64,000 nt of DNA from Rhynchospora pubera. Lineage: Eukaryota > Streptophyta > Magnoliopsida > Poales > Cyperaceae. Each line of letters starts with the position of its first letter. The first letter of the stretch is position 1. Below the pieces are notes generated by a model. The model saw only the letters and a program-made list of their open reading frames with translations. It searched no databases and was not told the origin of the DNA. The stretch spans positions 66,998,251 to 67,062,250 of the forward strand of contig CM051463.1 of NCBI GenBank assembly GCA_028095005.1, written 5' to 3'. The position numbers were made by a program, and so were the translations under genes. Shown piece by piece: positions 12,701 through 24,643 of the stretch.

Positions 12701-15330
12701 ATTCCTGTGCCTATTATAAAGCATTTTATTGCTGGAATAGAAGAGAAAGGTAAATATGTGGGCTTCTGTTCTCTTGGATTGGCATGCCAGCCAACTGAAA
12801 ATTCCCAACTAAGGGAACATTTTCGCATGAGACCTGACACGACCGGAGTGATCATCAATAAAATAAACCCTTTGTCAGATGCAGCTAAGGTTTTGAAAAA
12901 GGATGATGTTGTCCTTTCATTTGATGGTGTTCCCATTGCCAATGATGGAACAGGTATGCATCATGTGGTACTTTTGGAAGACGTGATAAAAATTTTGGCT
13001 TGATCCTGAAAATTTTGACTCTTACCGTACACCTACTGAAGTTATAATCTTACAAATCAGACAGTTTTTCTCATGTTGATGAACCATGAGCAACAACCAA
13101 TGTATCTGTATTTAATTGCTAGTTTGCTTCTATGAACACCTGCTGAAAAAAGTTCAATCTAGGGGAAAGTTTAAAATGTTAGCATTATGAAATGTTACTA
13201 TGCCAGTAATATAACATTTTAAGACAGAACCCTACCAGAATTAGCATTATAAAATGTTAATACGATGATTGAAGTTATGTAGCCGATAATTTCATCTGTA
13301 TACCCTCTTGGATTTGCTTCTTTTTTTTTTTTTTTGGGGGGGGGGGGGGGGGTGGGGTGATTGATGGTAGCTGTGGACTGTAAAACCGTCGTACCAATAT
13401 TGTGATGGCTTGCATGGCACCTTTCTGGCGGGGCCTGTTACTCATACTTTTTCTTTGGCCGTCTTCCAGTTCCATTTCGAAATAGAGAGAGAATAACATT
13501 CGACCATCTAGTCTCTATGAAGAAACCAGGAGAAAAGGCTATTCTTAAAGTACTTCGAGATGGTATAGAGCATGAGTTAAGCATATCTGTTCGACCTGTA
13601 AGTTTTGCCATTGTTTGATCATTCAATTCCTCCCTGATTACTACATCTTTCTACGCACTTCACAAAGCTTTTATGTAATTGAAAAGATAAATTTTGAGGA
13701 AAGTTCGGCAACTTTGTTTCTAGCTATATTGAGTTTGCTTTTCTGCATGACAACAAGAGACTTCAATAGAAATGAACACGCAGTATGTTTCATATGAAAT
13801 TTCTGTAAGGGTAACTACAAAAAACTCATTGATAGTTTTGTCATTTCTGCTTTACTTGGTCGCATTTTGGATTTTGTTTAGTGATAAGCCAGCCATATTC
13901 TGGTTGAGTTGTTGAGCTGGACAATTTTTACTTTCTTCTATAAACAGAAAATGAGATGTCGTCAAATTACTGTGTACAACTGCAACTAACCAAGTATCTG
14001 GTTTTAGTAATATAGTATTAACCATCTTCATTAACTTGTGAGGTTTGTTTTCTTTTCGGCAGCTTCAACCTCTGGTACCAGTTCATCAGTTCGACAAATT
14101 ACCAAGCTACTATATATTCGCGGGATTTATCTTTGTACCTTTAACACAACCATACCTCCACGAATATGGTGAAGACTGGTACAACACTTCCCCTCGTAAA
14201 TTGTGTGAAAAAGCTTTAAGAGAGCTGCCTAATAAGCCTGGAGAACAACTGGTTATTCTGTCTCAGGTGTTCTTTTTCTTTCAGGAACCCATTATTTATT
14301 GCAATTATTTAATGCAAACTGTTGATCTATCTTTTTTTAAATAAAACACATGCATCTAATTATGCCTGTTGATTAGTCACCTTTAGTTTAGGATGCTGCC
14401 ACAGTTAGACCACACCAACTAAATGTAAAAAATATTCCCCTCAATCACAAAGTAATACTGCCTATATGTTCGTGGTATTTCAAAGCTATAATATAAAAGA
14501 TATCATTCCCATGTCATGATGAGATGTGCAAACAATTCCTCTCGTTCCTGAGGCAAGTTAATTAGCTTGGGTGGTTTTCAGTGTATATGTATGGTGTTTT
14601 TTGCATTTTCTGTTAGTACTAATCAAACCAGTTTTATGCTTGTCTGAAAACATAGGTTTCTTTCACTCTAAGCATTTTTGTTCCTTCAGGTACTAATGGA
14701 TGATATAAACACAGGATACGAAAGACTGTCTGAACTTCAGGTAACATTTTTTTTTTTTACAAACATCTGTGCAAACACAGAAAAAACAAGTACATAATTT
14801 TATATGAAAAAGGCTTTTAATTCTATGCAATTTGAGAACCACACTAAATTAGTCCGAGATAATGCTTTGATGTGGGCAATTTGGCAACTGGAAAGGCTGT
14901 TTTCAGCGAGAGCCAGACATTAAAATCAGGGGCTGAGCCCTTTCTGGAACTTGAACGAAAACTGAAAATAAAAATAATCTATGCGATTCACCTGTTTTTC
15001 TTCTTTTTTCACTGGTTTTCAGCCTGGAGTTAATGTTTATATGTTTGACATTTAAATCACTGAATTCTCTTTTTGTGTCTCCAGGTGAAAAAGGTGAATG
15101 GAGTTGAAGTTGAAAACCTGAAACATTTATGCCGTCTTGTGGAAGGCTGTCAAGATGAAAACTTAAAATTTGATTTGGATGAGGGAAGAGTAATCGTCTT
15201 AAATTACAAGAATGCGAAACTAGCTACCTCTCGCATTCTAAAGCGGCACAGGATTCCAACTGCCATGTCTAGTGATTTGATAGATGAACAAGCAGCAGAC
15301 CTGGAAATTAAGTCAGCATGCGTTAGGTAA
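9800..15330 (+). CDS. DEG10: DEG10-like mitochondrial serine protease (DegP/HtrA family), 8 exons
   Basis: ATP-independent trypsin-like protease of organellar protein quality control. Exons 9800-10193, 10761-11006, 11988-12183, 12694-12953, 13470-13597, 14063-14266, 14690-14740 and 15085-15330 join in frame to 574 aa, close to the roughly 586 aa of Arabidopsis DEG10. All introns are GT-AG. The N-terminus (MLASLRRLHRLRP) is Arg/Ala-rich with no acidic residue until about residue 62, as in a mitochondrial presequence; a Pro run lies at about 30-36. The protease domain shows the catalytic triad: His145 (TNAHVV), Asp176 (HECDLAL) and Ser254 (NPGNSGGPA). One PDZ-like region (GFCSLGL to DDVVLSFDGVPI) follows, then the long C-terminal region found in plant DEG9/DEG10 (LPSYYIFAG, YLHEYGEDWY, LKRHRIP). 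The stop TAA overlaps a donor-like AGGTAAG. No lesions are seen and all triad residues are intact. The choice between DEG10 and close paralogues rests on recall of family sequence. Confidence 0.93.
10265..10665 (+). repeat. DEG10 intron 1 segment duplicated at 28596-28910
   Basis: Most of this intron segment recurs 18 kb downstream in direct orientation. Shared landmarks are CGAACACTTTATA, the stretch from TTCATTCGGTT to TATTCTGCA, GACCCCATTCAGTGGATG and AGAAGAATCTACCT. The downstream copy lacks about 50 bases after CACTTTATA. Confidence 0.9.
13321..13352. repeat. T15-G17 homopolymer pair in DEG10 intron 4
   Basis: Fifteen T followed by seventeen G inside the intron between 12953 and 13470, just upstream of exon 5. 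A G-run this long can form a quadruplex and is prone to assembly error. Confidence 0.9.
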
Positions 15331-16439
15331 GTTATTTAGATAGGATTTTCTGAGTAGAATTAGTCAAATGCTCAAATTAACATTATTTTTGTTCTGGCGT
15401 TATTTTTATTGTTGAGTTTTGGGCCTTTTGGCCTTCGCTTTTGCTCCTTAAGTGGTATTAATGTATTGCTTATTTTATTCTTTATTAGAAAGAAATGAGA
15501 TTTTGTAAAATCATTCATTAGATCAGGGCATGGCAATGCTAATGCATACTGTGTCTTGATTTCGGTGTATAATGGTTAATGGATAATAAGGAATTCAATT
15601 TACAACCTTGTTCTGTTTTTCTTCTTTGATTATTTTATTATCCATTTATTTTTGTTGTTTCCTTTACAATCGTGTTGTTCATATTACGCTGAGTCCTTAT
15701 TTTGAATGTAATTTGATGACTTATGATCCACAAAGAACTGTTCGTTCTTTTTATTCTTCTTTCAAGTAAATCAAGTTTTTAGTTTGTGACTTTGTAGACT
15801 CCATAAAACTATTTAGTATTACTCAAAATTCAGATCTGAAGCTATTGATTTTTAATATGTTTTGATATTTTTTTTTTCCTGTCGCAATATGACTTTAAAA
15901 ATGTTCATAAACGGGTATTGCTTTTTGGGTGCCACTAAAGAAAACGAGGTTGGATATGATGAGTTAAAAAAAAAAAACAAATAGGCAATAACATAATCAA
16001 CGAAACTAAGGCTTGTTTACATAAAATTCGAAGAATAGTACAAAAAAGACATTCTGATTTTCATAACATAAAGCAATATTTGTTTTCCCTTTAATTATTC
16101 AGAGACCAGATTTCTATTAAAATTGTAAACGTACATCTTACGGTCAATATTTTTCCCCCCGCAAAATAACTAAATTTAATGTTTTTTTACGTCATGCATT
16201 TCAAGCTCCTCATTGCCACTTCCGCTTACCAACTAGACAGTCAAGAATGCCTTAATACCTCCATCAGACAATCAAGCCTCTTGTCTAGCCTCTAGGACAA
16301 GGATCGTCGGTTCGATTAACGGATTTTGTTCAATAGTTGAATTAAATACGATCATATGGTAGTGAAAAATCTTTTTGTTTTTTTTTAAGTTGACCCACCT
16401 TAAATTCGAAGTCACCCGACCTGTCTTCTTTATTACATA
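15331..16439. other. DEG10 3' flank
   Basis: AT-rich 3' untranslated and intergenic sequence. The part from 15917 is repeated at 28986 onward. Around 16275-16325 a box B-like GGTTCGATTAAC follows a degenerate A box, possibly an old SINE fragment. No gene is seen. Confidence 0.5.
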
Positions 16440-16640
16440 CTAGAAATCGTGCACATTCAATGTGTGGACATTTTTTTATAAAAAATTATTATTATTTTCT
16501 CAATCGATGATCAAATGATAACGATGCTAAAAATAGAGTAAAATAATAAATAATATGCTTCGGTAAAATAAAATTGTCAAACAAAATATATCTTTAGTCT
16601 CAAACAGAGAAACACATACTGATCAGTTTAGTGATTCTTA
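15917..16640 (+). repeat. DEG10 3' flanking segment duplicated at 28986-29849
   Basis: Long near-identical stretch, for example GGGTGCCACTAAA, AGGCAATAACATAATCAAC and TTACATAAAATTCGAAGAAT. It continues through TACTAGAAATCGTGCACA and ends near CACATACTGATCAGTTTA. Together with the intron 1 match it shows that part of the DEG10 locus was copied to 28.6-29.85 kb. Confidence 0.9.
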
Positions 16641-17306
16641 AATGAGCTGGATGATGGATCTGGAGGCGTTAGAATATATCAAATTAAACGGATGCACCAA
16701 CGAAACAGAGTAAAATAAACTATCCCAGAGTCAGAATATAATATCAATAACATTATCTCAGATTTCAATGAAATTGGACCCATAACAAATATCATCTTAT
16801 GATAATTGGTACACTCTTTTCGTGCAGCACTTTTTTTTTTTTTATGTCTTTTAAGAGCAGCAGAGTCAATAGCAGTAGCAGCTGCGTCCGTTCTATCCTT
16901 CTATAACAAAGAACTTCCAAAATATCTTGGAGATTTAGCTCTAATAGTACAATAAGAGAGAGAAACACATAAAACTGAATATATTCAAGTGCCATAGTAA
17001 CGAAAAACATATATATATCAGATTAAAAAGCATGCTCCAGAGCGCAAATATTATAAGATTACAACATTGGAAGCTGAAATTCCTGTTGTTCCTTAATTCA
17101 TCCAACGGGAAAAACATGTAGCAATTAAAAAGCAGATTACATTGCAGAAAGAGAAAGAAGCAAACAAATTTTGAGTTACATAGAGGCAAGATTGAGTACA
17201 GAGTTGACAGTTTGACACTCATGTTGTTGCCTTCGTCAACATAAGCCATAATCAATTCCATGCTCACTTAAAAAAAAAAAAAAAAAAAAGAAACAGTCGA
17301 AACTCA
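16641..17306. other. Region downstream of the NLR gene
   Basis: This is the 3' side of the minus-strand resistance gene and probably holds its 3' untranslated region. A run of about 20 A lies just right of 17270. No other gene is supported. Confidence 0.4.
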
Positions 17307-20300
17307 TTAAAAAATTAGAACGGAGGGGACATGTTTGCATATGTTACTGATCTCATTTTCCTTCGTCTCGCTGATTTCGGAGTCCATCCATTGTAGCTCT
17401 TGAAGAACGGTCAGGTATTGTAGCCCAAGAGGAACATGCAGCTCATGACAATTCATGATTTTAAGTTTTTTAAGCCTGGGCATAGCCCCCTCCTCTGTCG
17501 TCCATTCCTCCAGTTTATCTAGATCCCTTAGTATAAGCTTTTCTAGCTGGCTAAACCCTCCTGTGGAGCAGCACAGTCGTAGAAGTTCAGAACCTTGTAG
17601 ATTAAGAAACCGAAGGTTCTCCAACTTCTCCAGAACTGGAATTGGATCATCCTTAAATTTAATTTGGATAAGTTCGAGCTTAATCAGGTATTTCGGCAAC
17701 ATACCGACATCGAGAGCTATTTGATTAGGATGTTTCTCTGTGTCTACGTTGTATTGATCTAAATAAAGATTTTGTAAATGAGCATAAAATGGAAAACGCC
17801 TCATATCAATTATCTTCAATGGGATCCAGCCAGTTATATTTAGAGAGATGAGATGCTTCATTGTATCCAGTAAAATAATGGTGGCATCCCATTGGGACTC
17901 TTTGAGAAAAACAATTCCCAAAATCGTCACATTGGGTAGCTTAGGCGCTCCTTGGGCCGCCCATGATTCTCTAGAATGCACACCTGATAATGTTTGTAGA
18001 TGTGTTAGGTCTATTGACGATGGAGGTCCCGAAGTCCATGACCATGATGGATAAAATAGAACATGCCTTAACGTTATGATGTGCCATACACAATCAGGTA
18101 GCTCACAATCAACCTTTTGGCCGAGATTAAGAGTCTGCAGAAACCTCATATCACCAATGAACTTCCCAAAATATTTTGTATTCTTTTCGCCCACTTTCAA
18201 ATCAAGTTGAACATATCTTAATTGACTCAGTTTCCCAAAATTGTTGGGTTGATAATAATAGGAGTCATCTCCTAAATTATTTAACACTTTAAGGCGCACA
18301 AGCTGAGAAATATTTGGCACTTGCCCAAGATAGAATAGGGAGCGCAGTTTTGGAACTGCAGATGCCAATAATTCGCCACAAGGCTGTTCGCTCAAGGGTC
18401 TGGTATCATGAATTGCCAGACGTCGCGTCTCCCTGCAATTCTGCACGGCATCAACTGTTGGAAAGACCACGAGGAAGTTTTCCTCTCTCGCTTTTTTAAT
18501 AGCAAGGTCATGCAGGACATCATGTATACGGCATCTTTTGATAGAACCATCAGAATCTCTCTTCGATACTAGAATCATGCTTCTGTTAGACAAATTGAGA
18601 GTCATTCAATTAGAAATCAGATTTGGCTTGAATCTTTGTAATTTATAAATAAGATAATCCAATTTAATGTTTCGATTTTAATTTTTAGATCACTACATAT
18701 ATTTCTGCTACAATAAACATCACAATGTAAAATCAAATTTATTAATTGGCAGATATATTAGGTTTCTCCCATTTGTATGTGCACCATTCCCCTATAAATT
18801 AGAAATGCAGTGGAATTGAAAATTAAAAAATATAAATGAAAAAAAAAATTTCTTGTACGATTCGGCTGGTATTCAATAAAAGTGGAATTCAATTTCAAAT
18901 CATATGGAATCTCTTAATTGAAATCATATTTTATTTCATTTTTTATTTTTTGATCATATAATTCTTAATTTCACGGAATATTTATTTTGACTAGCCTTGA
19001 TCCTCCTTAGTTCAGGTGAGGGGCCAATCCTCCTCAGATCGGAGAGAAACCGCTCTGACTGACTAACTATTTAGACTTGATTATCTCTGTAAAATATATT
19101 ATTTGTTCTCTGGATTAATCTAATTTGATTGAACTTTGTTATAATAATTAATTATAAAGAAGCTACATCGTTAAATAATCGGTTACTTAGGTTTGTACTT
19201 GGCTACGTTTGTTTTCATGTTACCACGTAGATTGACGGACCGTCGGATAGATGGAGAAGATACCGTTTCTCCATGCGTGCTGCCATCTGTCGGTGCGAGG
19301 TGTGACATATCCCATCAATGCATAAAGTTGGTTGGTGTGAGTACCGAAATTTTGTTCTATATTGCTCATTCTGATATTACTTTTTTATCTTATTTGCATG
19401 ATAAGTGCTATATAAATGGATAATATATTTAATATTTTAAGACCAATTAATTGAATTTTGATTATTTTATAATAAAAATAATATTGTTGAGTATTATAGA
19501 CAAATATAAATTAGCGGTTGATATAATTTGTTATAAAGTACCTTTGCACTAGATCTTTTAAGAACATCTCAGCCGTGTGCTCCATTGTTTTGTTTTGTTG
19601 TTGCGGTATGAATCCCTCTGCAATCCACATCAGAAGTAATGATTTCGCATCAATTTCGTAATCCTCAGGAAATGCAGCAAAATACATGAAGCACGACTTG
19701 AGAGCAAATGGTAAGTCCTCATAGCTAGTGCCTATAATGGCAATACACTCTTCTCCTTCGTTACCCCAGTCCATTGTTTCCATCTCCCTACGCCAGAAAA
19801 TACTATTTGCTGGTTTTGTTGACAATAGACCACCCAGAACTTTTAATGCAAGAGGCAAACCACCACACTTTTTAGCAAATTGTTTGCCGATATTATACAA
19901 ATCATCGGGATAACTTTCTTTTGTATTTAGATTTGGAAGAGCTGTCTTGAAAAAAAGCTCTAAGCTTGATTTCTCAGTTAAAAATGAAAGTTTGTGTGGT
20001 ACACTTTTGGGATCAGCTTTTTTAGCAACTTCAACAAATCTAGTGGTTATGAGTATTCTACTTCCATTTTTTTTTATCGGGAAGAACTTCTTTAATTTGG
20101 TTCCAGAGATTTTTTTCCCAAATATCATCTAGGATGAGTAGGTACTGTTTCTCAGCAAGTGACTGATGAAGCAGAGTGAGCTGGTCATGATCGTTACGAT
20201 CTCTAGGCGGATCGATTTCAAGTTTATCTGCTATCTTTCACAAAATATCGATCAAACTGAAAGTTTGAGAGATAACCAGCCATATGCGAATGGGGAACTG

Positions 20301-21278
20301 CTCTTTGACAGCTTCGCTGTTGAAAAATAGATATGAATTTTAGCTTCTAAGATTGAACAAATCAATAACTAATTAATTTCAAAGATTAGATTAGGGACAA
20401 CTAGCAATACAAAAATCAACATGGTAACAGAAATGAAAAAGTGTTACCCCGCTTTGACCCAAGCCACTCTACCATTCTAGCAAGAATTTAATTTACCTTT
20501 CGCTATCACGTAATTAATATTTACAATTTTAAAAGCCTATTTTAACATATTTATTCCAAGGGAAACCTTTCAAGCTAAGAAAAATATATTATATCAGAAG
20601 GTGAGAAAAGTTTATCATTCCATAAAATTATTTATTACTTCATCAATAAAATTTTCATACCTATTATACACTTTCCGAGCGAGAGTTGTCTTTCCAAGCC
20701 CACCAACTCCTACAATTGAGATCACAGAAAGCCTGGTTGTTTCTTCATCGAGCAATAAGCTAAGAATTTTATCTCTATCTGCTTCAAAACTGACAATGTC
20801 GGCTTCATCAATGTCTGGAAGCACAATCCTCTTAACAGGCTGTCCTATTACTCCCTCAATATCCTCACCTAGATTGTTTAATCCGTACCTGACCCTACTT
20901 CCCTCGATCTCTTGGATCCTTGCCTCAATCTTACTAATCTCATCTCCAAGCATGTGAATAGCTGGGAGTTTTTTAGTTTTCATAAACAATCTCTTGATAG
21001 CCTCCCTCTTGCCTGGCTTTTTTTCTGGTACGGTTGAGAGGAAGGTGTCGATCGCATCTTCTATCCAGTAAGCCAGATCTCTCACCTCCTTCACCCACTG
21101 CTTCTGCCTCTCATCAACAATACGCTTTGTGTCAGCATCTTTGAGGAAAGCCTGCATCCGGATCAGTTCACGACTCTGCTTCTCTACTTGCTCGCTAACA
21201 CCGTACAGGTGCAGCACCTCCTTAACAAAAGCATCCCCTAGCTTTCCTAAAACAAAACTTAGGTACACTCTCAGCCAT
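17307..21278 (-). pseudogene. CC-NB-ARC-LRR (CNL, RPP13/RPP8-like) resistance gene with three frame lesions
   Basis: Intracellular immune receptor family that senses pathogen effectors. Exons on the minus strand run 21278-20661, 20316-19542 and 18582-17307. Seen in order: coiled-coil with LRDLAYWIED-like EVRDLAYWIEDAID; P-loop GVGGLGKTT; kinase-2 LLILDDIW; RNBS-B GSRILITTR; GLPL motif GLPLALKVLGG; RNBS-D CFMYFAAFPEDYEI; LLMWIAEGFI; an MHD-equivalent RIHDVLHDLA; then about 10 leucine-rich repeats to the stop at 17307. The splice joins (KVYN-S-EAVKEQFP and DLVQR-SMILVSK) restore family sequence. Three lesions break the frame: the family-type start MAESV at 21278 is out of frame with FVLGKLGDAF; a TGA stands at 20240-20238 in the run after SLIDIL; a run of nine A (20075-20067) shifts frame just before NGSRIL. 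The LRR exon is fully open, so decay looks recent. Sequencing error at the A run is possible, but it would not explain all three. Confidence 0.88.
18583..19541 (-). other. NLR intron 2
   Basis: AT-rich intron between the NB-ARC end (donor after CAAAG, 19542) and the LRR exon (acceptor TCTAACAG before 18582). No nested gene is seen. Confidence 0.7.
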
Positions 21279-24200
21279 TTCTTAATCCAATAGGTTATGT
21301 ATGACTGTATGTTGGTAATGGAAAAGAAGCAAGGTATGGTGAGGATTGAAGAGATGATAGCTGAGGACTGTTAAGTATGAGAAAAAACGCAAGAATAAGG
21401 CTGGCTAGTTGAAGTCCAAGAAAAATCTTTATTATTAAGAAAATTTATTTTTATTTCAATTCCTTATGTTAATTGGATACTGCATTGATCGGATCTGGTT
21501 TGGTATTTTGTCCGTATGCCAGCAACTTGTTCGCTATATCTCCCGATAATTGACATATATACAAGGTCAACTTTGAATGTTAATCTTCACATGCAGCAAT
21601 AATGGAGATGGCTTATTAATTAGCATAAACATAATTTAAGTCAACATTGCAACGGGTGAAGTAAAAAAACAATCAATAATTTAAGTCAACTTTATTCATT
21701 TCCTTATGTTAATAATGTACTATATTGATCAGATGAGCTGGTATTTCGTCCGTATGCCAGCAATTAATTTGTTCCTTGCACGTTTCCTGATAGAAGGTCA
21801 ACTTTGCATGTTACTTTTCACATGCAGCGGTCCTGAAGGATTTAATTTGGAGTAATAGCTGTTAATTTATCATAGAAGTAATAAAAATAGTAGTCCGATG
21901 AAAATCACAGGTTTTGGCAGAATGAAAGTTGAATAGGATATATTGTTATTTGCTAATTTTCGGTTTATTATTATAATAGACAAATCTATGTGATTCGGTA
22001 AATTCTTTTGCATTCATTCTCGATTTTCTTTTTTATACATTTTCTAATTTTTTAGTATATAAATGATGCATTTTTTATCTTCTTCTTCAGCAGTTGGTTG
22101 AACTAGGACATCGATTATGGCCTTTGTCCTTTGAGAAAACCAAGAGATGAGTGGACATGGAATTTAGCCCTATGGGCATAATATTTTATTTAAAAGACTG
22201 GTACGCAATGGTGAACTAATATAATTTTATTGCATATGTATTATTGGATCATTGCAACAATAAAAGTAGATTCTGCAAAAATAAAGAAGTTAAAAACAAA
22301 CAATCAAAGTCAATAAAAGAAAGATCAAGCTACAATTTCCTATTTTCTTTCAAGCAATATCGGAACTAACTTTCGCCCTTCAGTATGCCGCTAACACTGT
22401 GCTCCAAAATATTGAAGGGAGTGAAATGATATGGAAAGGGATAGATATGAAAGAGGTGAAAAAAAATTTACACACCAAATTTGAGGGACAAAATTTAATC
22501 CATTTCTATAGAATGATTCTCCTCTTTTTCCCTCCTCTTCCATCCTTTTACACCCCAAGTACCTTGCTTCATTGTAAAAGATTCAGCTGTTACATTTTTT
22601 TTCTGTTCAGATTAATCCAAAATCTAAAGCTGAGAGCGCGCCCCATTGTAAATTTTGGAATTATAGGGATTTTTGAACCACCAAACCTCCAAGACCATAT
22701 GAAAGGTGCTCGTAATGTAGACATTTGATACATCTCTTTGATAATAACAGTCTGAATTAAAAACATAACACTCAATTGTAGGGCTATTTCAGACAAATAT
22801 CGTTCCTTTATGATGCGAGGGTCCTGGTCACGCCTGTTTCACAGACAGACTGGATAGGTAGGAAAAAGATAGACCTGTTATCAAAATTAATCCAGTCTTT
22901 TGGAGTTGCCCTCTAAGGTCCGGTGAAGTTCAAATTAATATTTGTAACATTCTGAATAGTAATGGCAATAGTAAAATGCTTGCCGTAAAAGAAGCATGTT
23001 TCTCCAAATACGACAGTATGTTAATGGCCAGAGGCCAGTGGCTCTCATACCTGCCCAGTTATATAGGAACACAGTTCCCTTGATAAGTTGATATAACTCT
23101 ACAGCACTAGCTTTCTGCATCTACATTGTACTCTGCATTGCTACAATATACGTTACAAGCACATTGGTCACACGCTACTAGTAAATGATTAAACTAATTC
23201 CTTGTTTAAATTAAAAGATCGAGAGTTCATAATGACTGAATTAAAGAAACTAATATAAATTTTGTTTATACTTCATATAATAAGGCTTAATAGACTACCA
23301 TTATCTTCTTGAGTAAACTAAATTGTGTGCCAAATCGCCTGTACAAAATGCTTTTGATTCTTTTTACAGTATTTTCTTATAGATTAACCTCACACAGAAT
23401 GAACAAATCACAGGCTACAAATTTGGCAACATATTTTTTATGTTACATATTGCCCAACTTCAAGCAGAAGAACTGGGACATTAATCTCAAACCAATGATG
23501 CTAATTTGCACACTAAACAATTGGTGTGTTCATGTGTTGAATATGAAAGCATCTTATCAAACCCATTAGCGAGCTTGGAGGATTCCTTTTCAATCTCCCA
23601 TACCTTGCGGTAGTCAGTTAAACTTGGTGTGTCATATCATCTGCATTTACCTCAGTCGGGGTAGTCAGTTAAACTTAAACAGGTGGAGGCAAGGCCCCAT
23701 CGGGCACCACCCTGTTTCCATCTACACTTCTGTTTTCCAGATTCCTGTTCCTGTTGTTGGTGTTGTCGTTGAGCTAGCATCTGGTTTTGCCTCAATCTCC
23801 ACCTCATGCACTTGACTAACAAGAAATTGGCACTGATTGCAAGTCCAAACCAGTAAATGCAGAAAGAAGTACTGCCAAGACTGCTGTTACCTTAAGTGGG
23901 CGACCGTTTTCTCTACTTGTTCACTAAATTATTTCATACATAGTGCGATCCTGATTTGGGAATTTTATTTGAATTTGAGTAAGCATATGCTCTCGGTTTA
24001 TTTTGAATAGAAAAAAATTGCAATTGGCCTGAAAATTAAATGATTACTGCATGTTATATCTTTTGAACTTAGTTGTCCAATTTCTGAATTACTGTGGGGG
24101 TTTTTGATTGGATTTTGGTTGGGATTTCTACAGGTCAATTGTGAAGAACATGATCCCAGTACATAATTGTTTAGTTTTTCAAATGTGTTCTCTTCTCTCA

Positions 24201-24643
24201 ATCTATTTTGATTCAGATCTGGTTATGATTGTTGATCCCCTCTGTCATCTTTATTAGGCAGGGGAGAATTATTTGATTTGCAAAAGAAAGATAATTTGTA
24301 GCAATTATTGCAAGTACATTATGGTTAATCCTATATCTAAATGTCTACTTTCTGTGGTTAAATCAATATCTAAAAGTTACTGCTTAAGGAACAGTTAAAC
24401 TAAGATTCTCAATTTTTTGAGGGTAAAAACTAAGATTCTCAATTACTTGTACTTTCCTGTTCTTGCAGTTTAATGAAGTGAAATACAGTCTCTAAAACCC
24501 AGCCCAAGTCCAATTTTCAAAATATAATTTTTTTTTTTTTTTAGATGGCCTCTACCTCTATGGAGAGCGGCTCAGAGGATGATGGCCAAAATGGGATAAA
24601 AGGAGGGGCCGGGCCTGGGAAGCAAGTGTAACCATATCATGTC
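21279..24643. other. Intergenic region between NLR and the MULE pair
   Basis: AT-rich with only short unrelated frames. The stretch 21470-21560 recurs weakly at 21700-21800 (GCCAGCAA, TTGTTC, GGTCAACTTTG, CACATGCAGC), an old local duplication of about 250 bp. No gene is supported. Confidence 0.5.

Noticed and set aside
12662..13003. Open frame of 113 aa as a separate gene
   Set aside because: It is DEG10 exon 4 (12694-12953) with intron read-through on both sides.
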